NCBI RefSeq assembly: GCF_033763495.1
Contig: NZ_JANRKL010000228.1
Location: 32,388-96,387 of the forward strand
Reading direction: 5' to 3'
DNA: 64,000 bases
Origin: Haliscomenobacter sp033763495
Lineage (GTDB): Bacteria; Bacteroidota; Bacteroidia; Chitinophagales; Saprospiraceae
Shown here: piece after piece, positions 53,097-61,971 of the stretch
Layout: each line of letters opens with the position of its first letter
Position numbering within the stretch: the stretch's first letter is position 1
Program-made: the position numbers and the translations under genes
Notes under the pieces: generated by a model
Database searches by the model: none
What the model was told of the DNA's origin: nothing
What the model saw: the letters and a program-made list of their open reading frames with translations, nothing else

Positions 53097-54329
53097 ATGA
53101 AATCCGCAACCCGTTTCATAAAAGGACTTCTTTTGATCCTCCTCGTGGCAGGGCAGGTATATGGCCAGGAGCAATTAAGCTGGCTACCCACCAATTCACC
53201 TCAAGGCACGGTATTTTTTTTGTCATCTCAAAAGAAACATCTATTTGCGGGCATCCACAATCATGGGGTATACCGCAGTAGTGACTTGGGGGACACCTGG
53301 GAAAGGGTTGATCAAGGGATAGCCAGCTTGATGCCTCATTGTATGTTGGCCTCGGATAAATATTTTTTTGTAGGCACCAACCATGGAATCTACCGAAGCC
53401 TACAAGATGATTTAAAATGGGAACGAAAAGAAAAGGGATTGACCAGTATCAAAATTTTGTCTTTGGCGCAAAATGGCAAGACTATTTTCGCTGGAACCAA
53501 TCAAGGAATTTTTCAATCCAGCGATGAAGGGGAAACCTGGGAACAGGCCAAACTTCCCCAGCCAATTGGCGTATCGAGAAATATTTATGCGCTGCTGGTG
53601 ACCAAAGACAACAACATCATCGCTGGAACCAGCAGAGGCGTATACCTAAGTGCCGATGAAGGCAATACATGGCTGCTATTAGACGCTGGTACTCCACACG
53701 ATGTGGCAAGCCTGGCCACTGATGGCAAAGTCATTTATCTAGGAACAAGTGGTGATCAGATCATTGAAACAGAACGCTTGAGTTTTTTTGGAAAAGGAAC
53801 CAAACAAACGCAGGGTCTTTCGAATGTACAAGCCTTGGTGGTTGTTGATTCGGCACTCTATAGTGGTGGAAACTTAAAAGGAGTAGTAAAGGACACTCAA
53901 AAAATAGACCGTGAATTGCCTTTTGATGGCATCCGCTCCATCGCGGTTCATGATAAGGTGTTATTTGGGGGGACGCTCAAATTTGGGGTCTGGAAATATG
54001 CCTTAAAACCTAAAAAGCTACATGACATCGAATTGGCTGAGTTGGGTAAAGCAGATGCACAACAGTATGGCATGAAGGTGTTTCCAAACCCTGCACCAAA
54101 AACGGGAGATCGGAAAATCTCTTATTGGTTGTCCTCAACCGAAAAAGTAGAAATACAAGTATTCAATGCGCTAGGAACACTGGTATACAAAACCGATTTG
54201 GGCATCACTGCTCCAGGTAAATATGACTTTAACTTGGGTGGAAACAACAACTTACAAGCAGGAATGTACATATGCACGCTCCGCATCGGTAATAAATTAT
54301 TGATCGAAAAACTCATCTTTTCAGAATAG
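53097..54329 (+). CDS. T9SS type A sorting-domain beta-propeller protein
   Basis: 410 residues, signal peptide 1-23 (MKSATRFIKGLLLILLVAGQ). Repeated BNR/sortilin-like blades (YRSSDLGDTWERV, FQSSDEGETWEQA, YLSADEGNTWLLL, about 45-50 residues apart) form a propeller to residue about 305. The tail (MKVFPNPAPKTGDRKISYWL ... GMYICTLRIGN) is the T9SS type A sorting signal. It should be surface-attached. 51 bases after the S74 gene and 49 before RHS, so these three genes form one unit. AT-rich. Confidence 0.87.
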   Translation: MKSATRFIKGLLLILLVAGQVYGQEQLSWLPTNSPQGTVFFLSSQKKHLFAGIHNHGVYRSSDLGDTWERVDQGIASLMPHCMLASDKYFFVGTNHGIYRSLQDDLKWERKEKGLTSIKILSLAQNGKTIFAGTNQGIFQSSDEGETWEQAKLPQPIGVSRNIYALLVTKDNNIIAGTSRGVYLSADEGNTWLLLDAGTPHDVASLATDGKVIYLGTSGDQIIETERLSFFGKGTKQTQGLSNVQALVVVDSALYSGGNLKGVVKDTQKIDRELPFDGIRSIAVHDKVLFGGTLKFGVWKYALKPKKLHDIELAELGKADAQQYGMKVFPNPAPKTGDRKISYWLSSTEKVEIQVFNALGTLVYKTDLGITAPGKYDFNLGGNNNLQAGMYICTLRIGNKLLIEKLIFSE

Positions 54330-54378
54330 TAGCGAAATAGGCAGACTGGCTTAACTCATCCATCAAAAACAAAGGATC

Positions 54379-57300
54379 ATGTTTTCTTGCAATAGATACT
54401 TCAAATTCATCTTTATCTTAATCACCATAAGCTTGATGGGCCATGTAACCGACTTGCTTGCTCAGGCAACACCCTCGATTGTACTTCCCTCGATTACTTT
54501 GCCAAACACCCCTGAGGCCTCCAGCTTGGGCAAATTCGGAGAGGGGAATGTGAATACTTATACAGGAGCCTTGAGTGTATCCATACCACTGTATAGTATT
54601 CAAGGCAAAGAATTAAAAGAATCCATAGCTCTTTCTTATGACGGTTCTGGCAACAAAGTGGCCAACCTTCCTACCTGGGTGGGCCTGGGCTGGACCCTTG
54701 CCAATGGAGGTGTAATCACTCGTTCCATGAATGGTATGCCCGATTTGAATTCCAATTATTACTCAAAAGCTGATCAAATTAAGCCAGAGACAACTGTTGG
54801 ATATACGGATCAATTTCAAGAAAACGACTATTTGTACAGTGTTGCAGGACGTACAGTAGAAACTGAACCTGATGTGTACTACTTCAATTTTGGGGGGTAC
54901 TCCGGCCGTTTTTACATCGATGCACGGAAAAATATTTATCAGGCAGAGAAAAAAGACATTACCATCCAACCAGCGTATGGTTCTGAAGACATTACCTCAT
55001 TTACCATCAAGGATATGATGGGCAATGTGTATGAATTTACAGCAACAGAGGTAACTGATGCTTTTATCGAATGTTCAGAGACGGGACAATGTTCCAAAGC
55101 AAGGTATATTTTTAACAGCAGTTGGTACCTCACCAAAGTGACTTCCGCTAATGGAACTGAGCTGATGGAATATGAGTACGAAACGCTGACTGCCGCATAT
55201 AGCCCACCAATCAATTTGGCTTCTAATCAATCAATGACTTATTGGTTATCTACGGAACTGGTTAGTGGGGGTACCCCTGGAACTTGTTGTGGCCCACCCC
55301 AGTTTCCCTGTGGAGAAAACAACACAACGCCCAATGTTCAAAAAGGCGGGTTTACGAATCAGACCTATATTTTGAACCGCAAATTCTTGAGTAAAATCTA
55401 TTACAGGCTAAGAGATCCAAACTCGGCAAGCACAGTAACTACAGAAACGGTCGAATTTCAATCCTCAACCAATAGTTTTCCCCATGCTTATGGAGGCAAA
55501 AAACTGGATAAAGTAACAATTAAAAAAGGTGAAAATGGTGTTACTGGCCTTATGGAATGGAAGTTTACCTACAGTGGAAGCACCAATAGACTGACTTTAA
55601 CAACCCTTCAACAATGCGCCGCTGGGACCACTACTTGTGAAGAACCTTATAGCTTTGAATACAATACCACAACACTACCTGATCCAACCTCAAGTCAAAT
55701 TGACTTCTGGGGTTATTACAACAGCAATCCCAATCTACAAGGGCTTATCCCATCTTTTACCTACCCAAACAATGGAATAACTTACCCTGGGCAAAACGCT
55801 AATCGCAACACCGATACTACTCGGGTAAAGGCTGGGATCCTTACCAAAGTGACCTATCCTACCAAGGGCTACACTCAATACTACTACCAAGCTCATTTGG
55901 TCGCCAACGACGATGGAAGTGGTATTGATCGATACGTAGGTGGGTTGAGGATTAAAGAAATTAAAAATTACAATTACTCAGGTACATTGATCAATCAAAA
56001 ATATTATCGCTACATCAAAGAAGGGTCACTCCCTAACGATCTGAATAACTCCAGCGGAAGCCTTAGAACCCGACTGGATTATGTAAGCTTCTCCTCTAGT
56101 CGGCACTACCCTGAATATCTGATTACTTGTGATATAGTTGGAGGTAATTGCATACCATATCCTCAGGGGCATGAATGGATTTGTAGGTTTATAACACTTA
56201 CTGCTACCAACAACACCTCACTCGGCAGTGAAGAACTCGGACACGTAGGTTACGACCGAGTTGAAGAGATCATTGCCGGAAAAACGGTTTCATATTTCCG
56301 ACATGGCAACAATGGCCTAGGAGATTTGTCAAAAACGGTGACTTATGATGACCAAAATAAAAAACTAAGCGAAAGCATATACACTTACAGCAACGACATC
56401 AATGAAACCCGCAACTTTACCAGTTGTAATGGCTACAAAGTAGAACAATACCTGGATCAGGATAATGCTACTACCCTTTGCCAAAGCGCGGGAGGTGGAT
56501 TTTCTTGGTTAACTCCACTGCAATCTGGTACCAACTGTATAATCCAGAGAGGTTACGGCGTCAAACTCCGCCGCAGTTACTACACCATTCAACAGAAATG
56601 GAAATACCTGGCCGCCAAAACCGACAAACAATTTTTCTACGACGGAGCAGGAATCCTTTCAGGTGAAGTCAGCACTACTACCAATTTCACTTATGGCAAC
56701 ACCAAGGTGACTCAGCCTACCATTACGTCCGTACAAAACAGCGATGGCAAAACCTATACCAGTATTGTACGTTTTACCGAAAATGCTTCTCCCGTACAAT
56801 CCGCCCTGGTGACCAAAGGTATGTTTGGAGTGCCCGTCGAAGTGGAAGAACAAGTGGATGGCGTACTCACCAAAAAAGTAAAGGTGGAATACTCGGTAGA
56901 TGAATTTCCAGGCGGATTGGTTTTACCCTATCGCTTTTACGACAAATACAACTCCAGCCAGGCGGATGAACTGCAACTCACCGTTCAGTCTTACGACAAA
57001 TATGGCAACCTGCTGCAACTACAACGCGAATACGACCAACCCGTGAGCGCCCTCTGGAGCAATTACCATACCCGTATGGCTGCCAAAGTACTCAATGCCG
57101 CTCAAAACGAAGTAGCCTACACCAGCTTTGAAACCACCGAAGCCACCCAAGGCAACTGGAGCATCACGGGTACCAACAACATCCAATACAATGGCGCCAG
57201 CCCAGCCAAAGCTGGAGCAGGTTGTTTCGGCACCGGGTCTGGAAGTTTTACCAAAACGGGACTCCCCATTGGCAAATACATCCTCAGTTATTACAGCAAA

Positions 57301-60300
57301 TCACCCGGAGGCGTAAGTGTAACACTATCCGGCGGTACTGTGCTCACGACCACCACCGACCAAACCGAAGGTGATGGCTGGGCCTACGTCGAACGCCTGC
57401 TGGATTGTACCGCTGCCAACGCCAGTGTGACCGTAAATACCTCCGGGGCCCTCTTCGACGAACTGCGCCTTTACCCTCATGATGCCCTCATGACCACTGC
57501 CAGCTACGACCGCAACTCTTGCCTGGTCAAAGCCATCAGCGAAGAAAACAACCTCACTGCCAATTTTGAGTACGATGCCTTGTTGCGCCTGTTGCGTGTG
57601 AAAGACTTCAATGGAGACTACGTCAGCAGCACCGATTACCTCTACCGCACGGCCAGTGGAGGTGAGAACACCATCAAAACCCGCCTGGTTCAAACCGCTG
57701 GCATCACCACCACCGCTGGCATTTCCAGCTTGACTGGTGCCAACCTGATCGATTCCTATAAGTTTTTTGACGGCCTGGGTCGCCCGGTTCAACAAATTGA
57801 CCTTAATCAATCCCCTACCCAGAAGGATATCGTAAGCTTTATGGAGTACGATCAGTTTGGTCGGGAAGTAAAAAAATACCTGCCCTATACCATCGCTGAG
57901 ACCAATGCTCGCGCGATTCGGCCAAATGCCATCAGCGAACAACAAAGTTTTTATACGGCCATTGCTGAAGGATCTGCCTATACGGAGACTGTATTGGAAA
58001 ACTCTCCACTGAGTCGCCCTAAACAACAATACCTGGCGGGGACTTCTTTCCGCAGCAAACCTGGCAGCACCACCTATGGTACCAACACCAGCAATGAGGT
58101 GCGCAACTTCAAAACCAGCGGCTATTACGCGGCCAATAGCCTGATGAAAATGACCGCAACCGACCCCGACGGCAAAACCAGCATTACCTATACCGACAAA
58201 ATTGGCCGCACCTTGCTCACGGTCAATGGTGGCGAAAAAACCTATACCGTATATTACGACCACGGCGGCGTCCAAGCAGTACTGCCTCCCAATGCCAGCG
58301 CACTCCTGGAAAGCAATACTGGCTGGACAGTAGCGAGCAGTACCGAAGGTGAACGCCTGTACAAATACACCTACGACCCCAACAATACCAGTCTGTTGAC
58401 TTCCAAACAAGTGCCGGGTAGCAACCTGCAATACATCTACTACGACCGTATGGATCGCCCGGTGCTCAGCGTAGATGGCAATGGCATTAAACTCTTTACC
58501 AAATACGACATCCTCAATCGCCCCGTCATCACGGGCAAATACAATGGCAGTAGCCTGCCCGCCAGTGGCAATGGCCTGTACGAAAGCCCCAGCACCAGTG
58601 GCCCTCACTACTACAGCACCACCACGGCCTTCCCTACCGATGGCCTGATTGAGGTATACACGGTAAACTACTACGACCAGTACGACCTCAATCGAGATGG
58701 CACGCTCTCCAGTACCGACGAAGCTTACAGCACTCCACCCTCTGGCTACAACCTGCCTACCTACCGCGTACGCGGCAAAAGTACCGCTGTCAAAGTAGGG
58801 CAACTGCCCGCTACGGGTGCAGCCCCTACTCAATATCTCCTGAGTTTCACTTACTACGACAAAAAAATGCGCGTGGTGCAAACCCGAGGCGACAACCACC
58901 TGGGTGGCAAAGACAAAACCTACCAGCAAATCAACTTCCCCGGTTGGACGCTCAAATCCAAACGCGAACACACCGTAGGCTCAACTACGACCACCATTGA
59001 AACTACCTTTGAATACGACCACGCTGGCCGACTGACCAAAACCAGCGAGAGTGTCAACGGTGTATTCCCCACCGTGCTTTCGCAGCAGGAGTACGACGAA
59101 CGCAACCTGCTCAAAAACAAAAAACTGCACCAGGCCAGCGGCGGCGGCTACCTCCAAACCCTGGACTATACCTACAACATCCAGGGCTGGGTGAGTCGCC
59201 TCAACGATCCTGCCAGCCTGGGCAGCGACCTCTTCGGCTTTGAACTGGTGTACAAAGAAGGCGACGCCAGCCTGGACAGCCGCTATGCCTCCGGCCAAAA
59301 TGCCAACTACGCAGGCAACATCACCCTGATGAAATGGAATGTACAAGGCAGCAGCAACGTAAAAACCTACGGCTTCCTCTACGACAACCTCAACCGCCTT
59401 AAAGAAGGCATTTATGCCGAAAAAACGAGCGGCGGAAGTTATACCGCCAGCGGCAACTACGCCAATGCCCTCACCTACGACCGCGATGGCAACATCCTGA
59501 CCCAAACCCGTACTGGCCGTAAAGGGGATGGTACTTTCAACCAGATCGACAACATGACCTATACCTATAACAGTAAAGGTCAACTCAGTACACTGCGCGA
59601 CAACTCCGATGGAACCAAGGGTTTTGTAACCCCCACGCCCGGCACCGCCCAAGGCTACACTTACGACAATGCCGGCAACCTGACCCGCGATGAGCACAAA
59701 AAAATCACCATCAGCTACAATGCCCTCAACCTGCCCCGCCGCATCCTGTTTGACAATGGCTCCCAACTCGACATCACCTACGATGCCGCTGGCAACAAAC
59801 TCAAAAAACAAGTCATCTACCCAAATGGGGATAGAACCATCAACAACCTGCCCATCCCCTCCGGCACCTACACCGCCGCTGGTACCATCACCTCCACTGG
59901 CCGCGTAGACAATGGCAGCAATGTGACCTTCAAAGCTGGAACGGCGGTAATGCTCAACCCCGGTTTTGAAACCAAACAAGGCGCCGCCTTCCTAGGCAAA
60001 ACCGAAACTGGCCAAAGCGCCAACTACACCCAGGATTACGTCATGGGCATTGAGTACCAAAACACGGTGATGCAAGCCATCTACAATTCTGAAGGTCGCT
60101 TGTACTTTACAGGTTCTACTACGCGTTATGAGTACACCATGACGGATCATTTAGGCAATGCCAGAGTCAGCTTTACGGATCAAAATGCGGATGGGGTTCC
60201 GGAGATTATTCAGGAAAACCACTACTATCCGTTTGGGCTTGCCATGGAAGGCCCGTGGATGAATGATCCTGCGGAGGACAATAAGTACCAGTACAATGGG

Positions 60301-61173
60301 AAGGAATTGAATGATGATTTTGGGCTGGGCTGGATGGATTATGGGGCAAGGTGGTATGATGCGAGTGTGGGCAGATGGAATGGGGTGGATCCTTTGGCGG
60401 AGAAGATGCCCAGTTGGTCTCCTTTTAGCTATGCCTTTAATAATCCTTTAAAATTTGTTGATCCAACTGGCATGGAACCAGGATTAACACCTGATCCCGG
60501 GGACAAAGATTCTAAGAGAGATCGAAGGATTAGAAGGGAAATTAAAAAAGCAAGAGACCAAGCTTTAAGTGAAGGTAGGGAAATTTCGGCTATGGAAGCT
60601 CAAAATATTATTGCCGTAGAAAATCAAAACAAACGTTGGTACAGACACGGAGCTGTAAGGGATAATAAAGCTTGGTTTGCGAGTAAAACAACAGGAGGAA
60701 GGGTACAAACAATTCTGATATGGCAGTTGTATGAAAATATTGACAAACTAGCATATGAATCAAAAGCTGATGCAACTGAAGGATCTCAACCTTACAATGT
60801 TGCTACAGAAGTAAATATCGATCCACAAGGAGAATTTGTCGAAGGGAGCATGGAGGGAGAAGTGGTTCTAACAATGGATGATAGAATGAAACCTGACAAT
60901 CTAATTGTTACCTACCAAACTGCTGCTGGCCCCAAAACTATTGAAACGAAATATGGGAGCATGTTTGATCCAAACGATAATGTAAGGACCCTTAAAATTC
61001 CACTTGCAGAACTCAAGTCCACTGTTCTTAGTGTTACTGTTAGTAATCCAGAAGGAGGAGAGAATCGTAATGCTTATGATTTAACGATTAGGACAGTTGG
61101 TACCGCTGAAAGGAAAAGCTCAAAATCTGTGCATGCAATAATTGATCGCAGGCCTACTCGGAGGCGTAGGTAG
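54379..61173 (+). CDS. giant RHS-repeat protein with unique C-terminal tip
   Basis: 2264 residues with signal peptide (1-29, ending DLLAQ). The N-terminal SpvB/RHS-type opening (GEGNVNTYTGALSVSIPLYS, LPTWVGLGWTLANGG) leads to a long RHS-like stretch, then a jelly-roll-like domain (about 910-1035). The main RHS repeats follow (about 1035-2030) and the core ends with KELNDDFGLGWMDYGARWYD and DPTGM at residue 2028-2032. A segment inside the core (about 1815-1880, INNLPIPSGTYTA...LNPGFETKQGAAF) is of the common Bacteroidota repeat kind. The last 232 residues are AT-rich and not RHS: a charged helical part and a beta-rich part, ending in PTRRRR. In Rhs systems this tip is the toxin or effector; it matches no toxin I recognise. 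Delivery route is unknown. Confidence 0.9.
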   Translation: MFSCNRYFKFIFILITISLMGHVTDLLAQATPSIVLPSITLPNTPEASSLGKFGEGNVNTYTGALSVSIPLYSIQGKELKESIALSYDGSGNKVANLPTWVGLGWTLANGGVITRSMNGMPDLNSNYYSKADQIKPETTVGYTDQFQENDYLYSVAGRTVETEPDVYYFNFGGYSGRFYIDARKNIYQAEKKDITIQPAYGSEDITSFTIKDMMGNVYEFTATEVTDAFIECSETGQCSKARYIFNSSWYLTKVTSANGTELMEYEYETLTAAYSPPINLASNQSMTYWLSTELVSGGTPGTCCGPPQFPCGENNTTPNVQKGGFTNQTYILNRKFLSKIYYRLRDPNSASTVTTETVEFQSSTNSFPHAYGGKKLDKVTIKKGENGVTGLMEWKFTYSGSTNRLTLTTLQQCAAGTTTCEEPYSFEYNTTTLPDPTSSQIDFWGYYNSNPNLQGLIPSFTYPNNGITYPGQNANRNTDTTRVKAGILTKVTYPTKGYTQYYYQAHLVANDDGSGIDRYVGGLRIKEIKNYNYSGTLINQKYYRYIKEGSLPNDLNNSSGSLRTRLDYVSFSSSRHYPEYLITCDIVGGNCIPYPQGHEWICRFITLTATNNTSLGSEELGHVGYDRVEEIIAGKTVSYFRHGNNGLGDLSKTVTYDDQNKKLSESIYTYSNDINETRNFTSCNGYKVEQYLDQDNATTLCQSAGGGFSWLTPLQSGTNCIIQRGYGVKLRRSYYTIQQKWKYLAAKTDKQFFYDGAGILSGEVSTTTNFTYGNTKVTQPTITSVQNSDGKTYTSIVRFTENASPVQSALVTKGMFGVPVEVEEQVDGVLTKKVKVEYSVDEFPGGLVLPYRFYDKYNSSQADELQLTVQSYDKYGNLLQLQREYDQPVSALWSNYHTRMAAKVLNAAQNEVAYTSFETTEATQGNWSITGTNNIQYNGASPAKAGAGCFGTGSGSFTKTGLPIGKYILSYYSKSPGGVSVTLSGGTVLTTTTDQTEGDGWAYVERLLDCTAANASVTVNTSGALFDELRLYPHDALMTTASYDRNSCLVKAISEENNLTANFEYDALLRLLRVKDFNGDYVSSTDYLYRTASGGENTIKTRLVQTAGITTTAGISSLTGANLIDSYKFFDGLGRPVQQIDLNQSPTQKDIVSFMEYDQFGREVKKYLPYTIAETNARAIRPNAISEQQSFYTAIAEGSAYTETVLENSPLSRPKQQYLAGTSFRSKPGSTTYGTNTSNEVRNFKTSGYYAANSLMKMTATDPDGKTSITYTDKIGRTLLTVNGGEKTYTVYYDHGGVQAVLPPNASALLESNTGWTVASSTEGERLYKYTYDPNNTSLLTSKQVPGSNLQYIYYDRMDRPVLSVDGNGIKLFTKYDILNRPVITGKYNGSSLPASGNGLYESPSTSGPHYYSTTTAFPTDGLIEVYTVNYYDQYDLNRDGTLSSTDEAYSTPPSGYNLPTYRVRGKSTAVKVGQLPATGAAPTQYLLSFTYYDKKMRVVQTRGDNHLGGKDKTYQQINFPGWTLKSKREHTVGSTTTTIETTFEYDHAGRLTKTSESVNGVFPTVLSQQEYDERNLLKNKKLHQASGGGYLQTLDYTYNIQGWVSRLNDPASLGSDLFGFELVYKEGDASLDSRYASGQNANYAGNITLMKWNVQGSSNVKTYGFLYDNLNRLKEGIYAEKTSGGSYTASGNYANALTYDRDGNILTQTRTGRKGDGTFNQIDNMTYTYNSKGQLSTLRDNSDGTKGFVTPTPGTAQGYTYDNAGNLTRDEHKKITISYNALNLPRRILFDNGSQLDITYDAAGNKLKKQVIYPNGDRTINNLPIPSGTYTAAGTITSTGRVDNGSNVTFKAGTAVMLNPGFETKQGAAFLGKTETGQSANYTQDYVMGIEYQNTVMQAIYNSEGRLYFTGSTTRYEYTMTDHLGNARVSFTDQNADGVPEIIQENHYYPFGLAMEGPWMNDPAEDNKYQYNGKELNDDFGLGWMDYGARWYDASVGRWNGVDPLAEKMPSWSPFSYAFNNPLKFVDPTGMEPGLTPDPGDKDSKRDRRIRREIKKARDQALSEGREISAMEAQNIIAVENQNKRWYRHGAVRDNKAWFASKTTGGRVQTILIWQLYENIDKLAYESKADATEGSQPYNVATEVNIDPQGEFVEGSMEGEVVLTMDDRMKPDNLIVTYQTAAGPKTIETKYGSMFDPNDNVRTLKIPLAELKSTVLSVTVSNPEGGENRNAYDLTIRTVGTAERKSSKSVHAIIDRRPTRRRR
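58939..60403 (+). repeat. RHS core segment shared with the orphan copy
   Basis: This stretch aligns without net gap (constant offset of 3087 bases) to 62026-63490. The two encode about 95% identical protein; many DNA differences are at third codon positions. Divergence begins right after the core's D-P-L-A block. Confidence 0.9.
60481..61173 (+). other. variable C-terminal tip of the RHS gene (candidate toxin region)
   Basis: Base composition drops from the GC-rich core to AT-rich at about 60430. The encoded tip (about residues 2033-2264) has a charged helical half (KDSKRDRRIRREIKKARDQA), a central KRWYRHGAVRDNKAWF segment and a beta-rich half (EVVLTMDDRMKPDNLIVTYQ). It has no counterpart in the orphan copy. 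The toxin role is inference from layout; no catalytic motif was recognised. Confidence 0.6.
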
Positions 61174-61319
61174 AAGGTTAGCAATTGTAACGATTAGTCA
61201 GTTTTTTCAGATCGAGATTGAAAGCCAAGATTTTTGAAGCTTTATGGCATGATCTGAACAAAACCTTACCCTGTGCATGAAGAATTTCTGTTAGCAAATT
61301 CAATTTTAAAGCAACACAA

Positions 61320-61961
61320 ATGGAAATCGTGGTAAAAATTATTATCTTATTTTTTCTTCTTGGTTCTATAACCCAAAGAATTGAAGCACAAGGGAAATTT
61401 ACCATTTCTTCCGCTGTAATAACCCCGGAAGGAGATACCGTAAATCGGATCAATCATAATGGGGAAAAAGAAGGGAGATGGCTAGTATATAAAGAAGGAA
61501 GAAAAACCGAAGAGTCCTTTTACTTGAAGGGACAAAAGCATGGAAAAAGCTTGCGTTTCGCCAAGAGTGGAATGCTTTTAGAAGAAAGCAACTATGCAAA
61601 TGGTCTATTGACAGGGAAAAAAATAGAATACTGGCCAGGAAGAAATAAAATATATTTAAGTACCGAGTATAAAGATGGGAATAAAGAAGGCTGGGAAGTA
61701 ATGTATTATGAAAATGGAAAAATATCCATCGAAGAATTTTATGTTAACAATATACCTGATGGACCTATTAATTCTTATTTTAAAAATGGCCAAATCAAAG
61801 TAAAAGCACAAATGAAAGACGGAGAGGAAAGCGGCACATGGTATATATATTTAAAATTTTTTGGAAAAAAGAAGGAGTTTGACTTTGATGAAAATGGAAA
61901 AAAAATTGAAGAAAGAAGATACTTTTTGGGAATGAGGATAAAAACTAAAACATTCTTTTAA
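61320..61961 (+). CDS. YwqK-type (MORN-like repeat) protein, candidate immunity partner
   Basis: 213 residues with signal peptide (1-24, ending RIEAQ). From about residue 45 there are six or more repeats of about 23 residues built on G-x-x-x-G-x-W/K-x-x-Y/F: GEKEGRWLVYKEG, GQKHGKSLRF, GLLTGKKIEYW, GNKEGWEVMYYENG, NIPDGPINSYFKNGQ, GEESGTWYIYL. These are the MORN/YwqK-type repeats; YwqK of Bacillus is an annotated antitoxin. AT-rich, 146 bases after RHS. As the gene right after an RHS tip, it is probably the immunity protein (inference); an exported immunity protein would fit a periplasmic toxin. Confidence 0.78.
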   Translation: MEIVVKIIILFFLLGSITQRIEAQGKFTISSAVITPEGDTVNRINHNGEKEGRWLVYKEGRKTEESFYLKGQKHGKSLRFAKSGMLLEESNYANGLLTGKKIEYWPGRNKIYLSTEYKDGNKEGWEVMYYENGKISIEEFYVNNIPDGPINSYFKNGQIKVKAQMKDGEESGTWYIYLKFFGKKKEFDFDENGKKIEERRYFLGMRIKTKTFF

Positions 61962-61971
61962 GAGGGCGTAA

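Noticed and set aside
57325..59979. Long antisense open frames (548 and 332 codons) on the minus strand inside the RHS gene
   Set aside because: They lie opposite the GC-rich repetitive RHS core and their products are low-complexity V/G/A-rich. The frames exist because of codon choice in the RHS repeats.
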